Translations under genes and position numbers: made by a program
Part shown: piece by piece, positions 1-10,458 of the stretch
How the letters are laid out: the number at the start of each line of letters is the position of its first letter
Position numbering within the stretch: the first letter of the stretch is position 1
Notes under the pieces: generated by a model
The model's input: only the letters and a program-made list of their open reading frames with translations
Database searches by the model: none
What the model was told of the DNA's origin: nothing
Assembly: GCF_018691265.1 (NCBI RefSeq)
Contig: NW_024881301.1
Span: forward strand, 11,359,752 to 11,423,751
DNA length: 64,000 bases
Direction: 5' to 3'
Origin: Tyto alba
Lineage: Eukaryota; Chordata; Aves; Strigiformes; Tytonidae

Positions 1-768
1 GTGCACCATGTGGACTTATAGCAGACAAGAGTCCTCTGCTCAGGAGCACTGCAGCTTGGTAGTGTTACAAAAGCATATCTGATGGGCCAAGGTAGATTCC
101 TGTGGGGGTCCGCACTCATGCTGTCTTTTGGTAAAGCTAGAAGCAAATCTAAGTTTTCATAAATTTAGAAAGCAAGCTGTGTTCATATACAAGATGCTCT
201 TTTATCCAATACCTTCCTCAACAAAATGATAAACAGAGCCACAGATTGAATTCAAGTCCTCCACAGGGATGTCGTCATTGATTGTTGGTGGGCTAAAGTT
301 CAAAGGTAGAAAATCAGTGAATATGCTTTGCTTCCACTTATGGGTTAGCTCACAACACTTTTCTACTTAATAACAGGAACTTTCTTGGATCAGAAAAGAA
401 TGGTAAAACAAAACCAAGCAGAGCAGCAGAACCACCATTGTAAATTTTCCTTTTTATTTCTAAGTTGCATCTCGTCTCCAGGGTTTCTTGAGTTTATCTT
501 CCAGTTCCAAAGGTACAAATCCTTGAAACCTCATTTCTCTGACTGAGACCCACACCTTAGTTTTGTTGCACAGAATCACCCTCATGAATTAGATATAAAC
601 AATTTTGTAATAAATATATACTACTGGTTTTCCTTGGCTTCTTATATCACAATGGCCCCAGATAAAAGTATTTAAATTATGATAAACTGTAGCTGTGTTT
701 GTTATCTATACCTCTTTGGGAGACCAAAACTGTACTGGAAACAAAACCTTATCCTATATGGACTACCC

Positions 769-803
769 GTAACCTCTCCAGTTTTTGTAACCTCTCCAGT
801 TTT
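769..803. repeat. Two-copy 17-18 bp tandem duplication
   Basis: The unit gtaacctctccagtttt occurs twice back to back, at 769-786 with one extra T and at 787-803. The copies otherwise match exactly, which suggests a recent local slippage duplication. No function is implied. Confidence 0.9.
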
Positions 804-871
804 GTGCCTGTCCTGTTCTACAGTAATTAATAAAAATTCATTCTGTGAACAGAGGACCACAAGAAATGCCC

Positions 872-1062
872 TGTAAGGTCAGTCCAGTGGTCTACCTAAC
901 CCAGTCCTCTGTCCTTAATAGTGGCAAAAGGAGATGCTGTTTAGGAAGAGTGCGTGAGCTGAGCCACTCTGCAGGTCCTTTTCTTTGTACTCCCCAGCAC
1001 CCACAGTCCCTGGAGCCAGGGCCGAGAGGGCACATTCCTGACTATTCCCTTCAGTCCTTCAA
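872..1062 (+). mobile_element. Degenerate CR1-like LINE 3' fragment
   Basis: The stretch beginning near ggtctacctaacccagtcct and continuing through a diverged form of the 'cctgtc...acagtggcca' motif, then 'ctccccagcaccc', resembles the non-coding 3' part of CR1 retrotransposons of birds, turtles and crocodilians. The match is from memory, not from an alignment. The copy is heavily mutated, has no coding capacity and lacks an obvious target-site duplication, so it would be an old 5'-truncated insertion. The boundaries are approximate. It could instead belong to another amniote repeat family. Confidence 0.5.
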
Positions 1063-1249
1063 GCATCTTTGTGTACGACAGACACTTTGCAAAAACAGCC
1101 AGAGACTGTCCATGCTTTTTTGAGACTGAAACCTGCAATCAAGCAAGACAGCCAAGGTAAGGAACAAAAGTGGGGGAAAGGTACAGTAGAGAAATGAAGG
1201 AAAAAGTTTCTGAAAAGGCTCTGAGATGATTCAGCAAGGCACAGTCACT

Positions 1250-1251
<2 letters not shown>

Positions 1252-1280
<29 letters not shown>
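1252..1280. repeat. Poly-A tract of 29 bases
   Basis: This is an uninterrupted run of 29 A, the longest homopolymer I found in the window. It could be the tail of an old retroposed sequence on the plus strand or simple slippage growth. I see no clear target-site duplication around it. Confidence 0.95.
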
Positions 1281-1282
<2 letters not shown>

Positions 1283-4201
1283 AAAAACCTGAACTGAAGC
1301 CAAATAATAAATGCAGTCCTGTGGATCCATTAAGGTATATTAATACTGCTGCTTTCCCATCTGTTCCCTGAAGTTCCAATCCCAAAACAAGTCATCTGCA
1401 GTCTTGGCTTCCTTATTGTGTGAAACATTCATCTATTAAATTAATTTGGAGAAAATGGATCCATTTCATCCCTGGTGGGACTTTGTTTTATTTTAATAGG
1501 TTTGCATACCATGGATTGTAGCCCACTGAGGCCTCCAATAAATTACATATGAATAAAAACAAAATCCAAATGAAACAAATAAATAATAACTATATGATAA
1601 TTTTTTTTCACTAAAAGAAATGCCCTTGGGATAACTCCAATTTTTTTCTGTCGTGTTAAGAAGGCTAGCAATTTATACCGACAAAACTGGCACAATAACC
1701 CTGGGAATCCTTATATTTCTATGAACAATACACAATGACAAAATTTAATGCTAAATTTCCATGTCCTAAAAATCTGATATGTCTTTCAACTACAGAACAA
1801 CAATTCTGGTGCCAATATCATAGAGGGAAAGGCTCATGCTTAACCTTGTTAAACAAAAAATTGGAAATGTTCTTTGCAATCTCCCAAACCAGTAATTCCC
1901 GGATGCTTTATATTGCAAAATTCCCCTTTGTCACCCTCTGATATCATCGCTCATTTAGCTTACCATGTTGATGCAACCACCTACTTGGAGCAGTGGCAAA
2001 ATTTATTTCTAGTGCTTCTAAAACATATTTAAGCTCATAATATTCAATACTGTGACATAGAAGTAGCCTAGAAACATGTCTGTTAATGTGCTTAGCAAAG
2101 TTATGTTCATTTATGTGTTTCCAGTTAGGAATAATCTGTAACAATGATTAGGTAGAACGCCCTCTAGTATCCCTAGACATCCTACCAAAATTAGCACATA
2201 TCCTCTGCAGAGAATAATTGCTGACTAGCCACTTACAGGGAAAATGTCTCATTTCTGTGGCTTACATGGTATGTTCTCTATATCTCCTGTTGTGATTCTC
2301 TTTCTGTAGCTGATTAATTGCATTATCTTTTTCACTCATTCCTTTACAAAAGTACTTTCCAAACCGTTGATTAATTAAGCTGCAAACTCACATGTGATTA
2401 GGGCACAGGACTGTGAGTCAAGCAGCTTCAGTTCTCTTTATGGTTATGTCGCAGCATTTTGCTGGGAAATTCACACAGTGTTTGTACAGAGATTAATGAA
2501 ATATGCTTTTCCCTCAGGTATGTTTAATTTAGCAATACTATAAAGTAAATGCATACCTTTGATAATATGATTGCAAAATGAAAACGGACATTAATAATTG
2601 TACCTTCTAGTGCTTTTCTGCTGCATATGAAATTATGTTTAGATATATTCAAACTTTCAATTTTGAGAGCATTCTCCTCTTACTGTTCATAAGATATAGA
2701 AGATATAAAATTAAGATTTTAAATTATAACACTTATATAAATTATAACATTAAATTAATTTATAGTGTAAGTCAGTAAACAACTATTTATTTTTGCAGCA
2801 GATCTAAGTTTGAATTTACTAATTTGTAAAAATTTCTCTGTCAAAATAGGAAAATCACTTTTGAGTAGAACTCACTTCATTCTGCAGTAATTTAGATTTT
2901 TGAAAGGAGTGACCAAAACTCAGAATGCAGAAGTTCATAGATTCCCATTCATGACCATGGCAACTTTGAGTTTATTCAAAATTGAGAAGTGAGTGTTGCA
3001 TGAAGTTCTTTGGTCATCTTGATCATGCTTGGCTGAACAGTGATGACAACATGATCACAACATTTCCAGAAGCGGGTGCTATGCAGAATAGGTGGATAGA
3101 TCCACTGTATACAGTCCTGACCCACTACTGGAACACCTGCATCTTTCTGCATCTTACCATGCAAAGAACACAAAGATTATTTTTATCCTCACCTCTCTTC
3201 ATTATGCACACAGATATTTCAAGGAAGTTCTGAGGTACTGTATTTGCATGATCAATACAAGAAAAATACTCTCCAACAGCCTCAATTACTACTTTAGTGG
3301 TGATATGGTAGTACTATGAAGAAATGTGCAGATAAGAATAATTTCTTCATTTTCACATAAAAAAGGCAAAAGTAAATTAAATAACTTCGGGAATTCAAGT
3401 CATCAAGCCACAGAAAGAAGGCAAATCAGGATGAAGATATAAGCTAAGCTTTGTTGAAATACACTGCTCTTCTCTTGATGGGAAGGAGAATTTGAGGTTT
3501 CTCCTCTTGGGTGCAGATGTGGGAAATCCAGTTAATCGTGCTGTTGGACTCTTTAACTTTAAAACCACAGCTCTTGATTTTAAAAAGTGTAGGGTGCAAT
3601 CAATACAAGGTACCTGATATTGACATGTCTCCAGTTATGTGCCTGAGAAACATCAATGGTTTGTGCTAACACCTCTCTACCTTGATTCATCAATTTTTGC
3701 ACATATCCATAAGAACACAGCTCAAAGTCTGGTTCAATGAAGAGAGCGGTGTTCTGGTGACTGTCTGACTCCGTACAACTTTCCAATACACCAGCAGAGC
3801 TGTGGCCTACTGCTGCTCCCTGGGAAACAGACTCAGTTACAAAATGGCACAATGAAATAAATCATTGGCATAGTTACAGGGAAATACTGACTGTGCCTTA
3901 CATAAAGCCTTCCTAAGAAATGGAGTGGATTACAGGTTAAAAATGTTACAAAAATGCTGAATGTGCAATCGCTTTCGATTGGAACACGCAATGGGCTACA
4001 ATCTTTTTCTTAATAATCTTGTCTTAGATATTCTACCAAAGTGATGCTGCAATGGCAAAAATAGATGCATAAATCATTACCACCTTCAGAAAACCACATT
4101 TTACTGTTCATAGCATTTAAAAAAAGGAATACTTAAGCCTTAAAACAGTGTCTAAAGGTGGAGGAAGGGTTATGTCTGTATGTACACATATCCTAAGCAA
4201 A

Positions 4202-4247
4202 TATGTATATATACATATGTATATAAATGTTTATGTATATATACATA
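4202..4247. repeat. Paired palindromic AT/TG repeat
   Basis: The 16-bp perfect palindrome tatgtatatatacata occurs at 4202-4217 and again at 4232-4247, a 30-bp period. The surroundings are alternating purine-pyrimidine DNA, which is probably microsatellite in origin and could extrude cruciforms. Confidence 0.85.
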
Positions 4248-4405
4248 TACCTAAAGCCACTTAAATATTTGATTGGTCCCTGAAAAACAATAGTTTTTAA
4301 AAGGGTAATGTTATAAAGCTCTGTCTGGTTGGCTTTTTATACAAGAAACTTCTTTTTTTTTTTCATTACAACCCTAACTGCATGATGTGGAATATGTAAA
4401 TATTT

Positions 4406-4436
4406 ACATATATATATATGTATATATATATATATA
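4406..4436. repeat. (AT)n dinucleotide microsatellite
   Basis: This is an alternating A/T tract interrupted by single C and G positions, about 31 bp long. It is likely length-polymorphic and has no gene-related context. Confidence 0.9.
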
Positions 4437-4715
4437 ATTTTAATATGAGGACTCAATTTTCCTGTATCAGACGCAAATACCTAACTCAATTCTGCTGTTT
4501 CAGAGGCATGAGCATGGAGACACACGTATTGAAAATGTTCCTTGCTGTCTATCCTTGACCATTTTTCCCCTTCCATGCTGCAGAGACCAATTCTCATTTT
4601 CAGCTTGTGCTTACAGAAACACTGCAGAGAAGCAACCAGCCTCTCCCAATGCTGCTTTTCCTAACTTAACCACATTACCACTCCTTCATGTAATTTTAAC
4701 TTACTGCCTCAGAAC

Positions 4716-4732
4716 AAAAAAAAAAAAAAAAA
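4716..4732. repeat. Poly-A tract of 17 bases
   Basis: This is an uninterrupted run of 17 A in otherwise unremarkable intergenic sequence. No adjacent element is recognised. Confidence 0.9.
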
Positions 4733-7340
4733 CAGACCACAGCATTCAGCTGTGGATGTCAGCTGTCCCAGCTGAAGTGGTTAGATCAACATGTCATGAA
4801 GGAGCATGAACTTAATGGATGAATGAAAGGATATGAGCTTTTTCTTAAAGTAAACCTCCAGAAAGCCCTATTGTGGCAGACAGATTAAGGAAGTTTCCTT
4901 TTCTATACATAATTAACATGGCAATAATATATGGGTAGTCTAATCTGGGCTAAGGAAAACCAACTTTTGAAATCCTAGAAAATAAACGAGAGTCATTCCT
5001 AAGCAAGAAGCTACACAAAGCTGTCTAAAGATTTTTTTTCTATGCTTCTGTGTCTTTTCTAAGACAAAAGAATCCATAGTAAATCACTCAATAAAAAAAT
5101 GACAACATGAAAGTTCACCAAAGTGTGATGTATATTTAAATTGGGCCTGGGACTGAAATATGTGAGATTATATTTAACAAAGATGAATGTTTTGTTTTAT
5201 ACTCTAATTAAAAATCTTTGAAAAACCACTAATTGCCACTATACCTGTTTTCAATTCTCTTTGCCTAAATAGCTTTGTTAATTAGACTGTTTATAAAGAA
5301 CAAGTAACAGTTTTCTCAATGTTGTCTTTAATCTCAGTTTGAAAAGATGAAGAAAGCAGACTAACAAAGAGTTTCCTCTAATTTTGTTTATTTTTTGGCT
5401 TATTAATTTTTCAATGTTCTAAAAGCATTAGGTGTGTTTTGATGCTACTGATGCATCTCACCCTTCACTCACATTCCCAGTTGCCCACACCAAGGCACAC
5501 AAACACCTCACCTTTATAGTGGAAAAAAAAGACTAATCCTCCTGGCATCACAGGAATGGAAAGCACAGAGGCTAAATCAAACATTAGAAACTATCCTTCA
5601 TGATGCATAGAATTCTTTTAAAGGAAACAGACTTCAAGCCACAGTGAAAATTTCCCTGACACAAAAGCCAGCCCCTTCTCAGAAACTTTTTTCACAGGAG
5701 GATTGGTACCGAGCAGTAGGAGACTCACATGCCACTGTCCTTGACATTTACGCAATGTTGTGGCACTCCTTGTTTTCAGCGTGTCCAGGTGCTTTTTGCC
5801 CACACCAACTCTTTGGTGTCGTGAATCTTTCTGCCCAACAATCCTCAAGCATCTTTCCATCCAAACAACAAATTAGAGACAAGTAAGAGATACCATTTTT
5901 TATTCCTCAAAGCATGGAGAAATACAGTGGTACAGGGTTTGGTTTCTTTCACACAGATAGATACAATATTTATTGCGAGAGGGATGAGAAAATTTAGACG
6001 CAGTGCTAGGATAACATTTTTCTCTGTATTGCTCCACTCTATTTCCTTTGATTTAATCAGTAAAAAATGCTGGTTTACACAGCTTCCTTTTAAAACTTAA
6101 TCTAACCCAAGTTTACATTAAACTGGTCCAAAATTAGCTTAAAAGTTTTGTAAATTCGGTCCAATTTTGTCCCAGCTAATTTAAGCTGGAAGTGAGCAAT
6201 GAAATTCAACACCCAGAGATTTTTTGTGTGATTTGTAGTTCAAAGGGGAATTTTGAACTTTCCAAGGCTCTGTGTTTCTACTCTTACGATATAATGGTAC
6301 GTGTCCTCACCATCTCAGGACAAGAACCCCTAGCTAACAAATCCCATTCCACCCAGTGACAGCCCCCCTTGAACTTAACCAGAAAAGGCTGTTTAAAACC
6401 TATGTGAAAACAGTATTTGTTCCTTTCCAAGCAATAAACACTAAGTTTGCTACACAAAGGTTGCTCATCATGTTACTGACACAGTGATTACTAATTAGTA
6501 TTATATAAATACATAAATATTATTAAAAACAATGAAAACTTCTTTTCATCTCAATAGACTTTAACTAGTGACTTTCTGTGTATTTACACTTCTTGTATAT
6601 GGGTGTCACAGATATTCTTCAACAGAAGAGCTGGAGTCTTGATCATAGATCTATGTAGCCACTAACATGTTTCTGAAGCAATAGGTTAATAAAGGTTTTT
6701 CACTCCTAGTTCTCAAAGTCTGCAGCCAGTGATCTATATATAAATCATTCTTTTGCCAAATTTGTTAAAGTGCAAAGCCCTCCCCTTGGCACAAGCACAA
6801 TGTAAAATTTGGAAGCACAAGGTCCTTACCTACCAAACCCAAGGGAGCAGCTCATGGGTTCACTGCCTACAGAATCCCAACAGACTCTTCTCTTGCTGTA
6901 CATTCACTTTACTTGTTGCTGTCAAAGTCATGCTCACAATATTAATTCTCACCAAAACAACATTTCCAGAGTATTTGAAAGGTCTATGGAGCTATAAACT
7001 TCCTGAAAAAGCCATTAGAACTGTAATAGTTCTGAATACTCCATGATTGAATACTGAATGAGATCCTGTAGAAACACAAGCATGTAGGATTAAAATATTT
7101 TCCTACTTGCTTCTTTAGAAACCAGGAGAATAAATTCTCCATTAACTAACAGAACTACAAAGAAAGAACTAAGGAGGAATCTGGCTCATGTTGCCTTGTA
7201 TTCTTTTCTTATCACTAGTCCAGTTAAAACTTTGTTTAATGGCCTATGTCTATCTCTAGTTGATTTAGCATCATTTTTGGTTTTCAATAATATGCAGATG
7301 TCTAACCCCAAGAGACATTATGCATATAAACATTTTTAGC

Positions 7341-7406
7341 TCTCAGTTTGATATATGTATTTTGGCTGATTAATTTTCAGAATATCTATTTGTACTTGTG
7401 CCAAAT
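7341..7406 (+). repeat. Diverged direct repeat, copy 1
   Basis: This 66-bp segment starts with tctcagtttg and aligns without gaps to 7955-8020, with 55 of 66 positions identical by my count. Most differences are transitions. Beyond the aligned block only weak AT-rich similarity remains. It is either a local duplication of 614 bp spacing or two copies of an unrecognised old dispersed repeat. Confidence 0.8.
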
Positions 7407-7954
7407 TGTCTGCCATTTCCATACAAGACTCCAGTTTGTGCACCAGCACTTTATAAATCTCCAAATAAAATCTTCTATGTTTATATTTCTTAGAGACCAA
7501 ATCCCATTTAATAAGTGTGGGCCTCCTTTCTTTATATGAATTTTACTATTGACATGGTAACTGTATTCTTTTCTAAGTCATATTGGTGCTTGTTTTTTTT
7601 TTTTTATTATGGGAAGAGAGGAAATAAAAATTATACTAAAAATACATGGTATTTCTACTGTGGGCTTTACACGTAGCTTAAAGCACATAACCATCATTTT
7701 GTTGTCTGATGGTACTGGAGAAAGCTTAGTGTTATGATGCTAGGAAGGGGAGAAAAAAGACTTTCCTGGAGTTGCAGTCAATATTTTGTCTACACTCTGA
7801 TCTCTTAAAGGACATCTACTCACTTTCTGACAGTGCATGGTGCCTTCCACTATCTGTGCTCCTTTAAGTGTTTAGTTTCTTGAAGTAAATTGTGGAGAAT
7901 GCCCTTAAAGGTTGTCAGCAGATATTTTATAAAATATATTTACCAATTTTGTGG

Positions 7955-8020
7955 TCTCAGTTTGACATACGCATTTAGGTTAATTAATTTTCAAAATAAC
8001 TCTTTGCACTTGTGCTAAAT
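7955..8020 (+). repeat. Diverged direct repeat, copy 2
   Basis: This is the partner of the 66-bp block at 7341-7406, in the same orientation, with 11 differences and no gaps. The shared core contains taattttca followed later by acttgtg. I do not recognise the family. Confidence 0.8.
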
Positions 8021-9810
8021 ATAAATCTATATTTATAATTTAGTCCCCCTCATCAGAGAAGTGGGGTAGCTACCTTCTGGTCCAGGAAGAGGAATGTAAA
8101 TCCATGGTAGGATGGGAAAAAAAATGACACTAGCAGCAGCATCCCTGGTCATCCAGCAGTCAGGTACCAACCCGACATACAGTCAGTGCTCTACAAAGTT
8201 GGGATGTGAGATCCATGATGGCTTCTATCCTAATTTATCAGATCCTATTCCTCTCCTAAGTACCCCAGTAATCACAGAGTACAATGAGGTCTTCACTGGT
8301 TATTGCATTCACCTCAGTCCTCACTGGTGGCACGGTGGGATATAGTCCTGATGCCATGGGCAATAGGCAATGCTTCCAGAGTTAGTTTAAAGCCTTCTCC
8401 TCCATTTCTGACATATGTACATGGCTGCACAGTGGCTCCCAGAGGGCCTCCACACTGCTATGGAAGCAACCATGATTTTATCCCGGGCAACCTCGCCTTG
8501 AAATATTTAATCCAGAATATGTTCGCAGCCTAAAAAGAGCAAGCCTAGAAGCCCTGCATGTTCAAATATTTATGCTTCCTGGGTGAGTCTGGCAAGAAGT
8601 GCTGCCAAGTGTAGTGTTATCAGTGTCCTATGCTGGCTAATTTAAAATTAACTTGGGCGCTGCCCACAGGAGTTGCAGCAACATATTTGACTGAAATGAT
8701 CATGTCCCTCCAGGCAGGATACCCAGTTCAGGCGGAAGGTGGAGATGAAATTAATCATTTTTGTTCCCTTCAAAACCTGAGCTACCTCACCAGCTGGAGA
8801 GACCTACAGTGTAATTTAGGCAGCCCTATAGCAGCACTAGGGAGAGTCCCTTCACTCAAGGGGGATGCGAAAGAGGAGCCTGACAGGTGTTTTGCACAGT
8901 ACCTGCACTGGGGATGCTGCTGGCAGCTGTGACAAAGGTGAGCACAGGCTGGTGTTTCACCCACATGCTTGCAAGGTGCTCAGAGAGCTGTGGCTCACAG
9001 AGTAAAATTAGGGACACACTTCCCATGATTCAATAGGCAGGACTGGAGTTTTCAGGAACAGTCATTTATCAACAACATTTCTTTACAAGAAACCCCCAAA
9101 CACTGAAGAAGTGGAAGAGGAAAATAAAAGGATGTGTGAGTTGGCTCTTTTTTGTCTACAGAGATTTCTCTGAGTATTACTCCAGAATTGGACCCTGATA
9201 GTTTTGCTTGCTGGTTTCTTTTTCAGTGAAAAACATTCAATTAGTGTGCAAGGATCAAGCGCAAGCATGAAAAAATATCCAGTGTCTCTCGGTGTATTTA
9301 TTTATGGGATTGTTCCAGATGAACACACACTATTGTAAAAATAATTCAGTCATTTCCCAGTGCCCTTCTAATTATGTTCACAGCCGTATCAAGAAAAATT
9401 GAATCTTACTCTGCTTTCAGAAGAAAGCAAGTGCAGTTCCCTGCCACAGAAATGATCTGGCATGTAGGAAATCAAGGTTCCTGCTCCTTGATAATTTAAG
9501 CAGAGCAGAGCCCACTTGGTTTCTGAATCTTTCGTGTAATCACCTTAATGTCACTCCCTGCTCTGACAAACCATGTTTTGTGTTTGAGTAGTGCTCTCTA
9601 CTCATCCTGCTGCTTAACGGACAAATGATTTCACTTAGTCAAGCCTATTTCAGGAGCAGAAGCAGAAGCAGTATTAAGAAATTGACTCTTAAAATGAAAC
9701 AAAAAGAAAGCAAGCAAGAAGTTTTCCAGGCGGTCACTCAGTGCCATGCGGGATTATCTCAGGTTTCCAGTTTCCTAGGAACGTAGTAACTTCCCTGCGG
9801 GTTGTTTTGT

Positions 9811-10033
9811 GGGCGGTGTTTTTGAATATATGCTAATTCAGCTTTCCTGACAGGGAGAGGAGCCGCGTCTCAGTTACACAGCTCTCCTGACAGCAAACGG
9901 TGGAGAGAGGCTGCTCCGGAGCCAGGCCACGCGTTCGTGACCGTGACAGGACGGCTCGCCCTCCCGTCGGGGCCTGTCAGCACCCCTCGGTCGCCTTCGT
10001 CAGTGGCAGTGGGGCCGACATGTGCCTATGACC
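9811..10033 (+). promoter_or_regulatory. ARHGAP28: Candidate ARHGAP28 promoter and 5' UTR
   Basis: Base composition changes sharply from AT-rich to CpG-rich just upstream of the first coding exon, with CpG-dense sequence from about 9840 to 10240. A GC-box core (gggcgg) lies at 9811-9816, an AT-rich TATA-like stretch (aatatat) at 9825-9831, and an octamer-like atgctaat at 9830-9837. A TCAGTT initiator-like hexamer is at 9870-9875, although its spacing from the TATA-like stretch is longer than usual. The transcription start is therefore inferred to lie roughly between 9850 and 9900, but nothing in the sequence fixes it. A non-coding exon further upstream is possible. Confidence 0.55.
10020..10031 (+). 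promoter_or_regulatory. Minimal upstream ORF before the ARHGAP28 start
   Basis: The sequence reads ATG TGC CTA TGA, a three-residue ORF in a different frame from the main coding sequence. Its first ATG has G at -3 and T at +4, a moderate Kozak context. Its stop overlaps an in-frame but weak ATG at 10028 and ends two bases before the strong ATG at 10034. If the 5' UTR includes this segment, the arrangement could modulate initiation. This is inference from sequence only. Confidence 0.55.
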
Positions 10034-10158
10034 ATGGAGATGAAGGACTCGGGCAGCGTGGTCCTGACAGCCTACCATCCCCACAGCCCGGCCAGGATCC
10101 CGGGCATGGAGCAGAGCTTTGTGCAGGACATCCCCCCCAGCCATTCGCCCACCGGCAG
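10034..10158 (+). CDS. ARHGAP28: ARHGAP28 coding exon 1 (residues 1-42)
   Basis: This exon encodes the N-terminus of Rho GTPase-activating protein 28, beginning MEMKDSGSVVLTAYH. The VVLTAYH segment is shared with mammalian ARHGAP28 and its paralogue ARHGAP18. I chose the ATG at 10034 because it has A at -3 and G at +4 and aligns with the mammalian start. The in-frame ATG at 10028 would add two residues but has a poor context. The exon ends CAG|GTAAAG, splitting the codon of Arg42 (phase 2). The rest of the leader is proline- and serine-containing, with no signal peptide or membrane segment, as expected for a cytoplasmic regulator of Rho GTPases. The next coding exon lies 40.8 kb downstream. 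Confidence 0.9.
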
Positions 10159-10442
10159 GTAAAGCCTGAGGGATGGGGACCGGTGCCATGCCCTGGCGTT
10201 TTGCTGGGGTCAGTCGTGGTTCTGGCTGCCTGTGTGTCAGCCTGAGAGTGTTTCCCGATCGCTCAGCCACTTAAGAGAGCACTTTGCTCTCACAAGTCTC
10301 TTGCCCCCGCTGGGGAAGTGATTCAGCCCAGTGCCGCTGGTCAGGACTGAGAGGGGGAAACACCAGTGTTTGTTTTAAATCTTGTAAATCAAGAGATCAG
10401 GCCAGTTTCCTGCCCAAGATACTCAACAAGACATTCCCTAGG

Positions 10443-10458
10443 AAAAAAAAAAAAAAAA
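10443..10458. repeat. Poly-A tract of 16 bases
   Basis: This is an uninterrupted run of 16 A about 300 bp inside intron 1. Confidence 0.9.

Larger units (their letters stand above)
1..9720. other. Intergenic region upstream of ARHGAP28
   Basis: I see no convincing gene on either strand here. Open frames reach only about 100 codons, match no protein family I know, and lack flanking splice signals that would join them into a longer frame. The DNA is AT-rich with scattered simple repeats, poly-A runs, one likely CR1-like fragment and one diverged repeat pair, listed separately. In mammals the region upstream of ARHGAP28 leads towards L3MBTL4, but I recognise no exon of that gene. Distal regulatory elements may be present, though I cannot identify them from a single sequence. 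Confidence 0.7.

Noticed and set aside
3580..3852. 90-codon minus-strand frame with protein-like composition upstream of the gene
   Set aside because: It was considered as a single-exon gene or retrocopy. There is no match to any family I know, no poly-A tail nearby and no flanking duplication.
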